NCBI GenBank assembly: GCA_038125265.1
Contig: JAYPDM010000008.1
Location: 1 to 49,500 of the forward strand
Reading direction: 5' to 3'
Length of the DNA stretch: 49,500 nt
Origin: JAURFX01 sp038125265
GTDB taxonomy: Bacteria > Pseudomonadota > Gammaproteobacteria > Steroidobacterales > Rariloculaceae
In this document: positions 1-8,112 of the stretch, one piece after another
Layout: every line of letters begins with the position of its first letter
Numbering within the stretch: position 1 is the first letter of the stretch
Notes under the pieces: model-generated
What the model saw: the letters and a program-made list of their open reading frames with translations, nothing else
Database searches by the model: none
What the model was told of the DNA's origin: nothing
Made by a program: the position numbers and the translations under genes

Positions 1-43
1 ACTTCAACATAAATTCCAATCTGTTCTGCACTCATAATTTAAA

Positions 44-120
44 TGGGGTGGACGATGGGGCTCGAACCCACGACCACCGGAATCACAATCCGGGGCTCTA
101 CCAACTGAGCTACGCCCACC
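44..120 (-). tRNA. tRNA-His (GTG anticodon)
   Basis: On the minus strand the sequence folds as a full cloverleaf. It has an eight-pair acceptor stem that includes the extra G-1:C73 pair diagnostic of tRNA-His, a D arm GCTC/GAGC, an anticodon loop TTGTGAT reading GTG, and a T arm with GGTTCGAG. The 3' CCA is encoded (positions 44-46). It is the last gene of a minus-strand Pro-Arg-His tRNA cluster. No clear terminator is visible in the 43 bases left downstream. Confidence 0.97.
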
Positions 121-143
121 ATATAGAAGCTAATATAGCATAA

Positions 144-422
144 TGGCGCGCTCGGCAGGACTCGAACCTGCAACCCCCGGCTTAGCTTACCACTACTGCT
201 TTCACAGCCACTCACGTGTTTGTGGTCTGGACTATCTCTTCGTCATCTCAGACGTCGCACGTATAGTCTCTACGGATCCTCCCAATGAGAGTTTCCACGG
301 GATTGCCATCAGCGTTACCTGTTAAGGTTTCCCCGTTACAGTGCGATCCACCTTATAAGTTTAATTCCCTATAAGGGCTCCTATTTGAAGGCCGGTGCTC
401 TATCCTGTTGAGCTACGAGCGC
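144..422 (-). tRNA. tRNA-Arg (TCT anticodon), split by a group I intron
   Basis: The 5' exon (422 down to 388) supplies the acceptor strand GCGCTCG, the D arm and the 5' anticodon stem CCGGC plus loop bases CTT. The 3' exon (185 down to 144) starts CTAA, continues with stem GCCGG, a T arm with GGTTCGAG, acceptor strand CGAGCGC and encoded CCA. Joined, they make a 77-nt tRNA with loop CTTCTAA and anticodon TCT, which reads AGA and AGG codons. The interruption falls between anticodon positions 34 and 35, so the gene is non-functional unless the 202-nt insert is spliced out. The exon junction obeys the group I rule: U before the 5' site and G as the last intron base. Confidence 0.93.
186..387 (-). 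ncRNA. Group I self-splicing intron in tRNA-Arg(UCU)
   Basis: This 202-nt insert lies in the anticodon loop. Visible pairings: P1 is exon CUU with intron GAG (380-378), including the U·G at the splice site. P2 pairs 376-370 with 357-351 (7 bp). P3 pairs TCGCAC (346-341) with GTGCGA (260-255). P4 pairs ACGGG (336-332) with CCCGT (301-297). P5 pairs ACCT with AGGT (328-317). P7 pairs GACTAT (268-263) with ATAGTC (235-230). P8 pairs CGTC with GACG (254-241). A GAAA loop near 204-201 would be L9. Order and size resemble the small tRNA introns of subgroup IC3, such as that of Azoarcus tRNA-Ile; the subgroup is my inference. No homing endonuclease is encoded. Confidence 0.92.
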
Positions 423-429
423 ATTGTCA

Positions 430-506
430 TGGTCGGGGTAGACGGATTCGAACCGCCGACCCACTGCTCCCAAAGCAGTTGCGCTACCAGGCTGCGCTAT
501 ACCCCG
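430..506 (-). tRNA. tRNA-Pro (TGG anticodon)
   Basis: The minus strand gives a cloverleaf with acceptor CGGGGTA/TACCCCG, a D arm GCGC/GCGC, an anticodon loop TTTGGGA reading TGG, and a T arm with GGTTCGAA. CCA is encoded at 432-430. It is the first gene of the cluster and lies 7 bp upstream of the intron-bearing tRNA-Arg, so the three tRNAs are probably cut from one transcript. Confidence 0.97.
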
Positions 507-524
507 AAACCATTGAAGCTCAAC

Positions 525-554
525 ATATTACTTCTATCCAATCATTATCGTCAA
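525..554 (-). promoter_or_regulatory. Probable promoter of the tRNA cluster
   Basis: On the minus strand, TTGACG (554-549) and TAATAT (530-525) are separated by 18 bp, and the -10 ends about 18 bp before the first base of tRNA-Pro. This resembles a sigma-70 promoter with a good -35 and a 4/6 -10. It is inferred from the hexamers alone. Confidence 0.45.
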
Positions 555-620
555 TGTTTAATATCTGTTCCTTGAGTTAACGGCTCATGGCATGAGAAAA
601 TATTAAAAAGGATCTATAAC

Positions 621-1478
621 ATGTCAGCGATAATCATTGATGGAAAAAAAATAGCCGGCGAGGTTCTCGAGGAACTTAGGGCTGAGGTATCTGATTTGAA
701 GGAGAGGCATAATCTGACCCCATCTCTGGCTGTCATTATGGTTGGTGATAGCAACGCCTCAAAAGTCTATGTTAAAAATAAAAGGAGTGCCTGTGAGAAA
801 ATTGGTATTGCATCGAGGGACTTTGACCTTAAAAGTGACACATCCGAGACCGAGCTTCTTAAATTAATTGGAGAGCTCAACAATGACCCAATGTTAGATG
901 GAATTCTTGTGCAACTCCCCCTCCCCTCCCATATCAACGAAACTAAAATCATTGAAGCGATTTCACCGTTGAAGGATGTTGACGGCTTTCATCCCTATAC
1001 CATTGGGAGACTGAGTCAACGAATCCCAACACTGAGGCCATGCACGCCTCTGGGTATTGTGACTCTATTAAAGAAATATGACATTGAATTAATGGGTATT
1101 AATGCCGTCATTGTAGGCGCTTCAAACCACGTGGGAAGGCCTTTGTCCTTAGAATTATTACTCGAGGGCGCAACGGTAACGGTATGTCATAAATTTACCA
1201 AAAATCTAAAACATTTCGTTCAAGGTGCAGATCTTTTATGTGTTGCTGTTGGAAAGCCAGGTTTGATTCCAGGGTCATGGATCAAGGAAGGATCAATTGT
1301 TGTTGATATTGGAATTAACAGACTTGAGTCAGGAGCTTTAGTTGGTGATGTTGAATTTGAGATTGCAGCAAAAAGAGCTAGCATGATTACTCCTGTTCCA
1401 GGTGGAATTGGTCCTATGACTGTAAGTATGTTGATGTACAATACGATACAAATAGCAAAAAATAGAATTTCAAAATGA
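621..1478 (+). CDS. folD: Bifunctional methylenetetrahydrofolate dehydrogenase/cyclohydrolase
   Basis: The 285-residue protein is the usual FolD length. It interconverts 5,10-methylene-, 5,10-methenyl- and 10-formyl-tetrahydrofolate in the cytosol, feeding purine synthesis and formyl-Met-tRNA. Family motifs visible are YVKNKRSACEKIGI near residue 50 (with the catalytic Tyr and Lys), DGILVQLPLP near 95, the NADP-binding VGASNHVGRP near 170 (usually VGRSxxVGxP) and PVPGGIGPMTVSMLM near the C-terminus. The start is supported by AAGGA about 10 bp upstream. Its stop overlaps the next start as ATGA, which suggests translational coupling with the peptidyl-prolyl isomerase. Confidence 0.97.
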   Translation: MSAIIIDGKKIAGEVLEELRAEVSDLKERHNLTPSLAVIMVGDSNASKVYVKNKRSACEKIGIASRDFDLKSDTSETELLKLIGELNNDPMLDGILVQLPLPSHINETKIIEAISPLKDVDGFHPYTIGRLSQRIPTLRPCTPLGIVTLLKKYDIELMGINAVIVGASNHVGRPLSLELLLEGATVTVCHKFTKNLKHFVQGADLLCVAVGKPGLIPGSWIKEGSIVVDIGINRLESGALVGDVEFEIAAKRASMITPVPGGIGPMTVSMLMYNTIQIAKNRISK

Positions 1479-1911
1479 ATTTAAAAAATATTCTACTAGC
1501 CAGTCTTCTTTTTTCATTTTCTCTCTTTGGGCAGGAGTCCTTTGCTCCACAGGTTAGATTTTCTACTAATCTTGGTGAATTTACGATGGAGCTTGATAGG
1601 CTTAGAGCACCGATCACAGTTCAAAATTTTATTGATTATATTGATAATGAATATTATGAGGATGTTCTTTTCCACCGTGTCGTNNNNNNNNNNNNNNNNN
1701 NNNNNNNNNNNNNNNNNNNNNNNNNNNNNNNNNNNNNNNNNNNNNNNNNNNNNNNNNNNNNNNNNNNNNNNNNNNNNNNNNNNGAGTCATTAGTGGTATG
1801 GATATCATTGATCTTATTGGGGAAAGGCAGACCGGAGCTGGCGGTCCCTTTGCATCAGATGTTCCGATGGATCCTGTTATTATCTTAGAGGCTGAAGTCT
1901 TAAGGTATTGA
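1475..1911 (+). CDS. Secreted cyclophilin-type peptidyl-prolyl isomerase, interrupted by assembly gap
   Basis: Cyclophilin-type prolyl cis-trans isomerase, probably periplasmic. The first ~20 residues form a signal peptide (KK-free but with a hydrophobic LLASLLFSFSLF core). The family start VRFSTNLGEFTMELD and FHRV follow. After 100 Ns the C-terminal piece VISGMDIIDLIGERQTG through VIILEAEVLRY resumes and stops at 1909-1911. The two halves are in different frames as printed. Because the N run is nominal, this does not show a frameshift: a true gap length of 2 modulo 3 restores the frame. In relatives of ~190 residues about 85-90 residues would fall in the gap, so some 250-270 bp are probably missing. 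It is a PpiA/PpiB-like gene; I give no symbol because the core is unread. Confidence 0.85.
1684..1783. other. Assembly gap (100 N)
   Basis: Exactly 100 N in a row, the conventional placeholder for a gap of unknown size. It lies inside the peptidyl-prolyl isomerase gene. The reading frames on either side differ by one, so the true length is not 100. Confidence 0.99.
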
Positions 1912-2690
1912 TGCACTATTATTTCATCTCGGATCTTCACCTTTCAAAAGAAAATCCTGAGACGCTGAGCGATTTTAAGAATTTCTCTCAGAACTGTATC
2001 AAACCAAATTCTCAAGTATACATCCTGGGAGACCTATTCGAAGTTTGGATCGGTGATGATCATGAAGATAACTTCTATGATGAGGTCAAAAAAAATATAT
2101 CTGCCATTTCAGAAAATGGAAATGAACTATTCTTTTGTCATGGAAATAGAGATTTTCTTATTGGAGAAAAATTTTTAAAAGAAACCCAAATGACACTCAT
2201 GGCAGATGAGACATGCATTACGATCAATGATCTTCGTTTATTGATTATGCATGGAGATCAACTTTGCACCCATGATGTTGCTTATCAAGAGTTTAGATCA
2301 ATGGTGAGATCCCCTGATTGGAAAAATGCTTTTTTGTCACTTGAAATCGAAGAAAGAGAAGAGAAGGCAAGACAGCTTAGGGAGAAAAGTAAACAATCAA
2401 ATGCTAATAAATCTGATGTTGCCATGGATACAAATTCATTAACCGTCAGAGAATACTTTGAAAACTATAATCCAGATATTTTGATCCATGGTCATACGCA
2501 CAAGCCTGCTATACACAATGAGACCTTTTTTATCGATAAAAAAATTTATCCTCAGCCTTCACATGGAATAAGGGTTGTTCTTGGAGACTGGGATAAAAAA
2601 GAAAAGGTCCTTTGTATTAAAGACAATCAACTAACGATTAATCATATAGGACCTGATGGCCTTGAAATCATAGAACAGAGGACTGTTTAG
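1911..2690 (+). CDS. lpxH: UDP-2,3-diacylglucosamine diphosphatase
   Basis: Calcineurin-like phosphoesterase of lipid A synthesis. It hydrolyses UDP-2,3-diacylglucosamine to lipid X and UMP at the inner face of the cytoplasmic membrane. Motifs seen: SDLHL near residue 7, GDLFEVWIGDD near 40, HGNRDFLIG near 75, MHGDQLCTHD near 110 and HGHTHKPAIH near 190, which together supply the metal ligands. The ATG at 1911 shares its A with the upstream TGA. A TTG one codon earlier is possible but less likely. The length of 259 residues is slightly longer than the E. coli enzyme, with an extra basic stretch around residues 140-165. The presence of lpxH marks the host as LPS-bearing. Confidence 0.95.
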   Translation: MHYYFISDLHLSKENPETLSDFKNFSQNCIKPNSQVYILGDLFEVWIGDDHEDNFYDEVKKNISAISENGNELFFCHGNRDFLIGEKFLKETQMTLMADETCITINDLRLLIMHGDQLCTHDVAYQEFRSMVRSPDWKNAFLSLEIEEREEKARQLREKSKQSNANKSDVAMDTNSLTVREYFENYNPDILIHGHTHKPAIHNETFFIDKKIYPQPSHGIRVVLGDWDKKEKVLCIKDNQLTINHIGPDGLEIIEQRTV

Positions 2691-4195
2691 CTCGCGGCAT
2701 CAATCTCGAGTTCATTCTGTAGGGTAATACTATCTCTAAGGGTTCTAATGGCATCAGAACGTTGCGCTTCAAGTTCATCTAAGTATGCTTCTGTGACGTC
2801 ATTTGTAATGTACTCACCTGAAAAGCAAGAGGTATCAAACTCGGTAACCCCTGAAATCTCATAGGCCACCGCATCAATAAGATCCTCCAGATCCTGATAG
2901 ATCAACCAGTCTGCACCAATATATTCCTGGACCTCCTCTATGGTTCTATTATTAGCCACCAGCTCTGACTTAACGGCCATATCAATTCCATAGACATTAG
3001 GAAACCTTACCGGTGGAGCGGCAGATGCGAAATAAACTTTATTTGCCCCAGCACCTCTCGCCATTTTTATAATTTCCCTAGAGGTGGTCCCTCTCACTAT
3101 AGAATCATCCACTAAGAGTACATTCTTATTTTGAAACTCAAGCTCTATGGGATTGAGCTTCCTTCTCACAGAAGCCCTTCTCTCGCGCTGACCAGGCATT
3201 ATGAATGTTCGTCCTATGTATCTATTCTTCATAAAACCTTCTCGATACTTAACATTTAATTGGTGTGCAACCTGTAGGGCCGCCGATCGAGATGTATCAG
3301 GAATAGGTATCACAACATCAATGTCATGATTTGGATTTTCTCTAATTATTTTTTTTCCAAGCGCATCGCCCATGCGTAATCTTGCCTTATAGACAGAGCG
3401 TCCATCGATCATCGAATCAGGTCTGGCAAAATAGACAAACTCAAAGATGCATGGAGTGTGTCTTTTCTTTACTGACTCCATTGAGACAAGTTCACCACTA
3501 GTAGTGATAAAAAGACTTTCTCCCGGCTTAATGTCTCTAATACGATTGAACCCTAAAGCGGTCAAAGAGACGCTTTCAGATGCCACCATGTAATCCTTCT
3601 TACCCTCAGTACTTCTCTCTCCAAGAACAAGTGGACGTATTCCATTGGGGTCCCTCATCGCCAAAATTCCTAATCCTGAGAATAGTGCGACAATCGCATA
3701 ACCCCCTGAACAATGCCTATGAATTTCCTGGCTTGCCCTGAGAAGCTTATTAATGTCAGTGATGTCACCGATCTTTTCCAGCTCATCTGATAATAGATTC
3801 AAAATAAGCTCAGAGTCTGATTTTGTAAGTACCTTTCGGCCAAGGTCTTTTGTTATGTATTGATAGAGGGTTTTGTAGTTAACAAGATTACCATTATGAG
3901 CCAAACTAAATCCTTTTGGCTTTGTCGTAAAGAGAGGTTGCGCCTCATTTGAGCTCGCTGTACCGGCAGTGGGGTATCTCACGTGCCCAATTCCCATATG
4001 TCCTAAGAGCTTTAACATTTGGGTTTCCTGGAATACATCCTTGACCAGGCCGTTTGATTTTATAAGCTCGATTGAGTCGCCATTTTGTGTCGCGATGCCT
4101 GCTGCATCCTGTCCTCGATGCTGCAAAGTTGTCAGTGCATCGTAAATCTCTTGGACTACATGGTCAGTGCTAACAATGCCTACGAGACCACACAT
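2687..4195 (-). CDS. purF: Amidophosphoribosyltransferase
   Basis: Catalyses the first committed step of purine synthesis, PRPP plus glutamine to phosphoribosylamine. Cys2 directly after the initiator Met (MCGLVGIV) is the N-terminal nucleophile of the class II glutaminase domain (about residues 2-230). The phosphoribosyltransferase domain follows, with VLLVDDSIVRGTTSREI near residue 355 as the PRPP loop. At 502 residues it has the usual length. It ends the long minus-strand block and overlaps lpxH tail to tail by 4 bp. The order cvpA-purF is standard in gammaproteobacteria. Confidence 0.98.
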   Translation of the reverse strand: MCGLVGIVSTDHVVQEIYDALTTLQHRGQDAAGIATQNGDSIELIKSNGLVKDVFQETQMLKLLGHMGIGHVRYPTAGTASSNEAQPLFTTKPKGFSLAHNGNLVNYKTLYQYITKDLGRKVLTKSDSELILNLLSDELEKIGDITDINKLLRASQEIHRHCSGGYAIVALFSGLGILAMRDPNGIRPLVLGERSTEGKKDYMVASESVSLTALGFNRIRDIKPGESLFITTSGELVSMESVKKRHTPCIFEFVYFARPDSMIDGRSVYKARLRMGDALGKKIIRENPNHDIDVVIPIPDTSRSAALQVAHQLNVKYREGFMKNRYIGRTFIMPGQRERRASVRRKLNPIELEFQNKNVLLVDDSIVRGTTSREIIKMARGAGANKVYFASAAPPVRFPNVYGIDMAVKSELVANNRTIEEVQEYIGADWLIYQDLEDLIDAVAYEISGVTEFDTSCFSGEYITNDVTEAYLDELEAQRSDAIRTLRDSITLQNELEIDAAS

Positions 4196-4197
4196 AA

Positions 4198-4716
4198 CTA
4201 AGACTCAGAGCCCATTATCTCTTCGGTAACATCTTGACTTGTGTCAATAAGTAAATCCATATCGTTAAATATTGGAAGTTCTGAATAAATGCTTACGGTC
4301 AAACTATCACTCCACCAGTCTCCGAGGTCATTAGTAAAGCTATCTACAAGGTAGTAAAAGACCCCAATAATCACACATGCCTTGAGCATTCCAAATATTC
4401 CACCTAAGAACCTATCGACTCCACCTAAACCAAGATTTTTAATAATGCTTTGGATCGCCTTGATAATCAAATTCCCTATAAATAATGCAATTAAGAAAAG
4501 TACGATCTGCGCAATAAATAATAAAACCTCTCTGTCCTCAAAAAAGTCAATACTCAAAAACTCAAGTATCCTATTAATGTTTCTGGTAATAATAATTGCT
4601 GCAATCCAATTAAATAATGACAGTATCTCCTTGACCGCCCCCCTTAAAAGTCCAAAAACTAACGATATCACTATGGCCGCGAGTGTGAGGTAGTCGATCA
4701 TAAGTATTTCGCTCAT
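4198..4716 (-). CDS. cvpA: CvpA family inner-membrane protein
   Basis: The protein of 172 residues has four hydrophobic segments (about residues 8-28, 30-50, 64-86 and 102-125) and the family pattern LRGAVKEILSLFNW near residue 25. CvpA is required for colicin V production in E. coli and for envelope-stress tolerance; its biochemical role is unknown. The start is backed by AGGA six bases upstream and by sharing a base with the stop of the SPOR gene. It lies directly before purF. Confidence 0.93.
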   Translation of the reverse strand: MSEILMIDYLTLAAIVISLVFGLLRGAVKEILSLFNWIAAIIITRNINRILEFLSIDFFEDREVLLFIAQIVLFLIALFIGNLIIKAIQSIIKNLGLGGVDRFLGGIFGMLKACVIIGVFYYLVDSFTNDLGDWWSDSLTVSIYSELPIFNDMDLLIDTSQDVTEEIMGSES

Positions 4717-5171
4717 CAGTTTTCCTGAATAAAAATGGGATAACCGTATGAGCTTAAAAGGACCGACACTTCATCGGCTTCATCTCTTTGACCAAATGGT
4801 CCGATCCAAACACGGAAATTATTCTGATCCTCAATGACCTCAACACTTAACCCAAGCTCAGAAATTCCAGATGCTTGAAGTTGTGCATTACTAAGGCTTG
4901 TAAATATTCCTGTTTGAATAATCCATCCCTCAGAGAGAGATTCATTCATAGGGAATAAATTGATATCTTGAGTGTTTGCTATAGATTGGACAATCTCATC
5001 GTTCAAAGAAATACGGATAGCATTTTGATAGGTGCCGGTTAAAGAATTAAATACCAAATTTGAATTTTCATTCATTCCTTGCGGTAGTCCGTAGCGTTCA
5101 ATCAGCAAAGGAAAAACTCCGACAAGCATAATAGAAAAAAACAATAGTCCAGTCAGTCTTTGAAGGATCAT
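4716..5171 (-). CDS. SPOR-domain inner-membrane protein (DedD-like)
   Basis: One N-terminal membrane segment (about residues 5-25) is followed by a short linker and a C-terminal SPOR domain (about residues 78-150: WIIQTGIFTSLSNAQ, then RVWIGPFGQRDEA). SPOR domains bind denuded glycan at the division septum. The position between folC and cvpA is that of dedD. At 151 residues the linker is shorter than in E. coli DedD (220), so I do not assign the symbol firmly. TGA and the ATG of cvpA share a base. Confidence 0.88.
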   Translation of the reverse strand: MILQRLTGLLFFSIMLVGVFPLLIERYGLPQGMNENSNLVFNSLTGTYQNAIRISLNDEIVQSIANTQDINLFPMNESLSEGWIIQTGIFTSLSNAQLQASGISELGLSVEVIEDQNNFRVWIGPFGQRDEADEVSVLLSSYGYPIFIQEN

Positions 5172-5175
5172 GATA

Positions 5176-6465
5176 CTAGTTTAGATTATATCCCAATTGC
5201 TTCATCAATGGTCCGATTAAATAAAATGAGCCAAATACAATGATACGATCCTCAGCGGTTGTGTTTTTTAATGCGAGTTCAATACAATCTTGTAGTGAAT
5301 TTGCTATATGCAATTGAGCTTTATGATGACTAAAAAAATTATTAAGCTCATCGATTTTCATTGATCTCTCATTATCAACTTGGTAGAGGATCCATTGGTC
5401 AATTTGACTTAAAAATAATTCTGTTACCCTTTCAATATTTTTATCTCCCATGAGTGAGAAAATAGCTATGGTTTTACCGTCCTTATTTTCATTATTTTCA
5501 TTAAATACATTATTAAATAAGTTGACGGCGGACTCTTCGTTATGCGCAACATCAAAATACCAATTTCGATTATGATGTTTGTTTTTAGTGAATCTTCCTA
5601 GAATGTCTGAATCATCAATGGCTTTAATAAAATTAAACTCATTGAATGGTATTTGATCTGTGATAAGTCTTGCTAAGGTTAGGCAACTCGCAACGTTTAA
5701 TGCCTGTTCTTTGCCTCCAAAATTTGGCAATTTAAATGATAATTTATAGCCGTCAATATGCTTGTAGTGATAGAACCCGTCTGGCTGTTTTGATACTGAA
5801 TATTCAGTGCCGTAACTATTAAAATATAATGAATTTTTTTTTGCGAGCTCCATTACTGAATGAGGCAAATGTTTTCCACCAAATACAGCAGGGATATGAT
5901 CTCTAAATATCCCAGCCTTCTCGCGTCCAATAGAATCTAAATCTTTACCCAGCCATTGGGTATGATCGATTGAAATTCCGGTGATAAGACATGCGAATGG
6001 GTCAAGAGCATTCGTGGCATCGAGTCGACCCCCAAGGCCCACTTCTAAGATCGCATACTCTATATCCGATTCATGAAATATCTTAAAGCAGCTAAGAGTC
6101 GTGAATTCAAAAAAAGTTAGGGGTATATCTCCTCTTAATGCCTCTATTGATTTAAATGCATCAAGTAACTCTTCGTCAGTTACAAAGTTATCCTTAATTC
6201 TTATTCTTTCGTGGAAACGAAATAAATGAGGCGAAGTATACGCACCTACCTTGTAGCCCTGTTCTTTAAAATAATTTCTTAAAAACTCTACACAAGACCC
6301 CTTGCCATTGGTACCGGCAACTAAGATTGTTTTGAAGGAAGGTTCCTGGAGAGACATTCTCTCCAGCATCAACCTCATATTCTTAAGTCCGAGGTCAATC
6401 TCAACAGGAGCCAGCGTCTCAATATAACTTAACCACTGATCGATTCGATCTTCTGGCAGGCTCAT
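5176..6465 (-). CDS. folC: Dihydrofolate synthase / folylpolyglutamate synthase
   Basis: Mur-ligase-like ATP-dependent enzyme that adds glutamate to dihydropteroate and to tetrahydrofolate. Motifs: the P-loop VAGTNGKGSC near residue 48, YTSPHLFRFHERIRI near 78, LEVGLGGRLDATN near 140 and the ATP/folate-site stretch GISIDHTQWLG near 165. The C-terminal domain contains FDVAHNEESA near 310. At 429 residues it has the usual length. It lies 6 bp downstream of accD in the conserved accD-folC-SPOR-cvpA-purF order. Confidence 0.97.
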   Translation of the reverse strand: MSLPEDRIDQWLSYIETLAPVEIDLGLKNMRLMLERMSLQEPSFKTILVAGTNGKGSCVEFLRNYFKEQGYKVGAYTSPHLFRFHERIRIKDNFVTDEELLDAFKSIEALRGDIPLTFFEFTTLSCFKIFHESDIEYAILEVGLGGRLDATNALDPFACLITGISIDHTQWLGKDLDSIGREKAGIFRDHIPAVFGGKHLPHSVMELAKKNSLYFNSYGTEYSVSKQPDGFYHYKHIDGYKLSFKLPNFGGKEQALNVASCLTLARLITDQIPFNEFNFIKAIDDSDILGRFTKNKHHNRNWYFDVAHNEESAVNLFNNVFNENNENKDGKTIAIFSLMGDKNIERVTELFLSQIDQWILYQVDNERSMKIDELNNFFSHHKAQLHIANSLQDCIELALKNTTAEDRIIVFGSFYLIGPLMKQLGYNLN

Positions 6466-6471
6466 AAGGCC

Positions 6472-7329
6472 TTAAGTTAGCTTACTTTTTAAAAGAATCG
6501 ATAGAATGCTTGCAACCTTATCGCGCATCTCATTCCTATTCACAATAAGATCGATAGCTCCTTTCTCAAGAAGGAATTCCGCAGACTGAAATCCTTCTGG
6601 GAGCGTCTGTCTCACTGTCTGTTCAATCACTCTTGGTCCAGCAAAACCAATCATTGCCCTGGGCTCTGCAATATTAATATCCCCAAGCATTGCAAGGCTT
6701 GCTGATACTCCACCAGTCGTTGGATATGTCATGATCGAGATATAGGGTATCTTTGCTTTGGCTAGTCTGGCGAGTGCATTACTCGTCTTTGTCATCTGGA
6801 ATAAGGAGAATAGCGACTCTTGCATTCTTGCTCCACCGCTTGAGGAAAAACAAATGTAGGGTATTTTTTTATCAATAGAATACTCAACACCTCTAACAAA
6901 TCGTTCCCCCACAGCTGATCCCATTGACCCAGCCATAAATGAAAACTCAAATGCTGATGCAACAACCTTTATACCCTTAATGGCGCCTGAAAAAGTAATC
7001 AGCGCCTCTTTTTCTCCAGAAGACTTGATAGATTTTGAAATTCTGTCGGTATATTTCTTATCATCTCTAAAATTAAGGGGGTCGGTAGCGCTAATGCTTG
7101 AGCCAATCTCATGTTGAGGGCCTTGATCGAGAAACGACTCAAGTCTTTTTCTAGCACCGATATACATGTGATGATCGCACTTTGGACATACACGTAAATT
7201 TCTCTCAAGCTCATTACGATATAATTGAGCTGAGCAAGAATCACACTTGACCCAGACACCTTCAGGAATGGTCTTGTCCCGCTGGATCGTGCTGATCTTT
7301 GAAGGTACTAATTTTTCAAACCAACTCAT
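6472..7329 (-). CDS. accD: Acetyl-CoA carboxylase carboxyltransferase subunit beta
   Basis: The beta half of the carboxyltransferase that makes malonyl-CoA for fatty acid synthesis, paired with AccA (not in this window). An N-terminal four-Cys zinc ribbon is visible as CDSCSAQLY and CPKCDHHMY (about residues 29-55). The crotonase-like fold follows, with FMAGSMGSAVGERF and SSSGGARMQE forming the acyl-CoA site and SMTYPTTGG-type sequence after it. The 285-residue length is typical. It is placed between truA and folC. Confidence 0.98.
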   Translation of the reverse strand: MSWFEKLVPSKISTIQRDKTIPEGVWVKCDSCSAQLYRNELERNLRVCPKCDHHMYIGARKRLESFLDQGPQHEIGSSISATDPLNFRDDKKYTDRISKSIKSSGEKEALITFSGAIKGIKVVASAFEFSFMAGSMGSAVGERFVRGVEYSIDKKIPYICFSSSGGARMQESLFSLFQMTKTSNALARLAKAKIPYISIMTYPTTGGVSASLAMLGDINIAEPRAMIGFAGPRVIEQTVRQTLPEGFQSAEFLLEKGAIDLIVNRNEMRDKVASILSILLKSKLT

Positions 7330-7357
7330 AAGTCATGCCATTTTTTTGATTAATCTA

Positions 7358-8110
7358 TCAGACATTCCATGCATTGGGAAATTTTATAGATTCTAGGCAT
7401 AACCCTTGTGGAGGTGCGGTAGGCCCAGCAAGCTTTCTATCTCTAAGCTCTAGAAGGTTCCGCATCCAGCTAGGATCATATTTTCCCACGCCAATTTCAA
7501 TTGCGGTTCCAACAATATTTCTTACCATATGATACAAAAAAGCATTAGCCTCAAGTTTAATACTAATAATGTTTCTATTTTGAGCCACGGACACCTCAAA
7601 CATCTCTCTAAAGGGTGACTTGGACTGGCAACCAGAGGCTCTAAAGCTCGAAAAATCATGCTCTCCCACTAGACATATCAATGACTCTTTGAGGGCATCA
7701 ATATTAATTTTCTGCATCACATGCCAACTGTAACGGTGGTGCAGTGAAGACCTTGTAGAAGCATTGTAAATTGTGTAGGAGTAGCATCTAGCCATAGCAG
7801 AGTTTTTTGCATGAAAGCTTGTGTCGACACTTTTAATCCATTTCACTGATATAGATTTAGGGAGCTCAGAGTTAATTCCTGATAGCCATTGAAATTCAGA
7901 TCTATTGCTTGAGCTATCAAAGTGCGCGATTTGTCCTTTTGCATGAACCCCGGCATCGGTCCTTCCTGACCCAATTGGCATGACATTTTCATCTGCTACC
8001 TTTGAGATTGCGGAGGCCAATTCTGACTGGATGCTGTTATGCACTAACTGAATCTGCCAACCTGAGTAATCGGTTCCATCATACTCAACACAAATTGCAT
8101 ATCTTTGCAT
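7358..8110 (-). CDS. truA: tRNA pseudouridine(38-40) synthase
   Basis: Forms pseudouridine at positions 38-40 of the tRNA anticodon arm. The catalytic motif GSGRTDAGVHAKGQIAHF near residue 50 carries the essential Asp. FLYHMVRNIVGTAIEIG near residue 195 is the second family signature. Length 250 residues, normal for TruA. It lies 2 bp downstream of the FimV-like gene, the place truA occupies in Pseudomonas-type gammaproteobacteria. Confidence 0.97.
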   Translation of the reverse strand: MQRYAICVEYDGTDYSGWQIQLVHNSIQSELASAISKVADENVMPIGSGRTDAGVHAKGQIAHFDSSSNRSEFQWLSGINSELPKSISVKWIKSVDTSFHAKNSAMARCYSYTIYNASTRSSLHHRYSWHVMQKINIDALKESLICLVGEHDFSSFRASGCQSKSPFREMFEVSVAQNRNIISIKLEANAFLYHMVRNIVGTAIEIGVGKYDPSWMRNLLELRDRKLAGPTAPPQGLCLESIKFPNAWNV

Positions 8111-8112
8111 CG

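Noticed and set aside
143..325. A 60-codon ORF on the plus strand over the tRNA-Arg region
   Set aside because: It runs antisense through the tRNA-Arg 3' exon and the group I intron; the RNA structure explains the sequence.
144..422. tRNA-Arg as a pseudogene broken by a random insertion
   Set aside because: The insert has all core group I pairings and obeys the splice-site rules, so a self-removing intron explains it better.
1475..1911. Natural frameshift in the cyclophilin gene
   Set aside because: The frame change falls across 100 Ns, whose length is arbitrary.
6999..7259. 86-codon ORF inside accD in another frame, and similar antisense ORFs throughout
   Set aside because: They overlap well-recognised genes entirely, have no family features and no ribosome-binding sites of their own.
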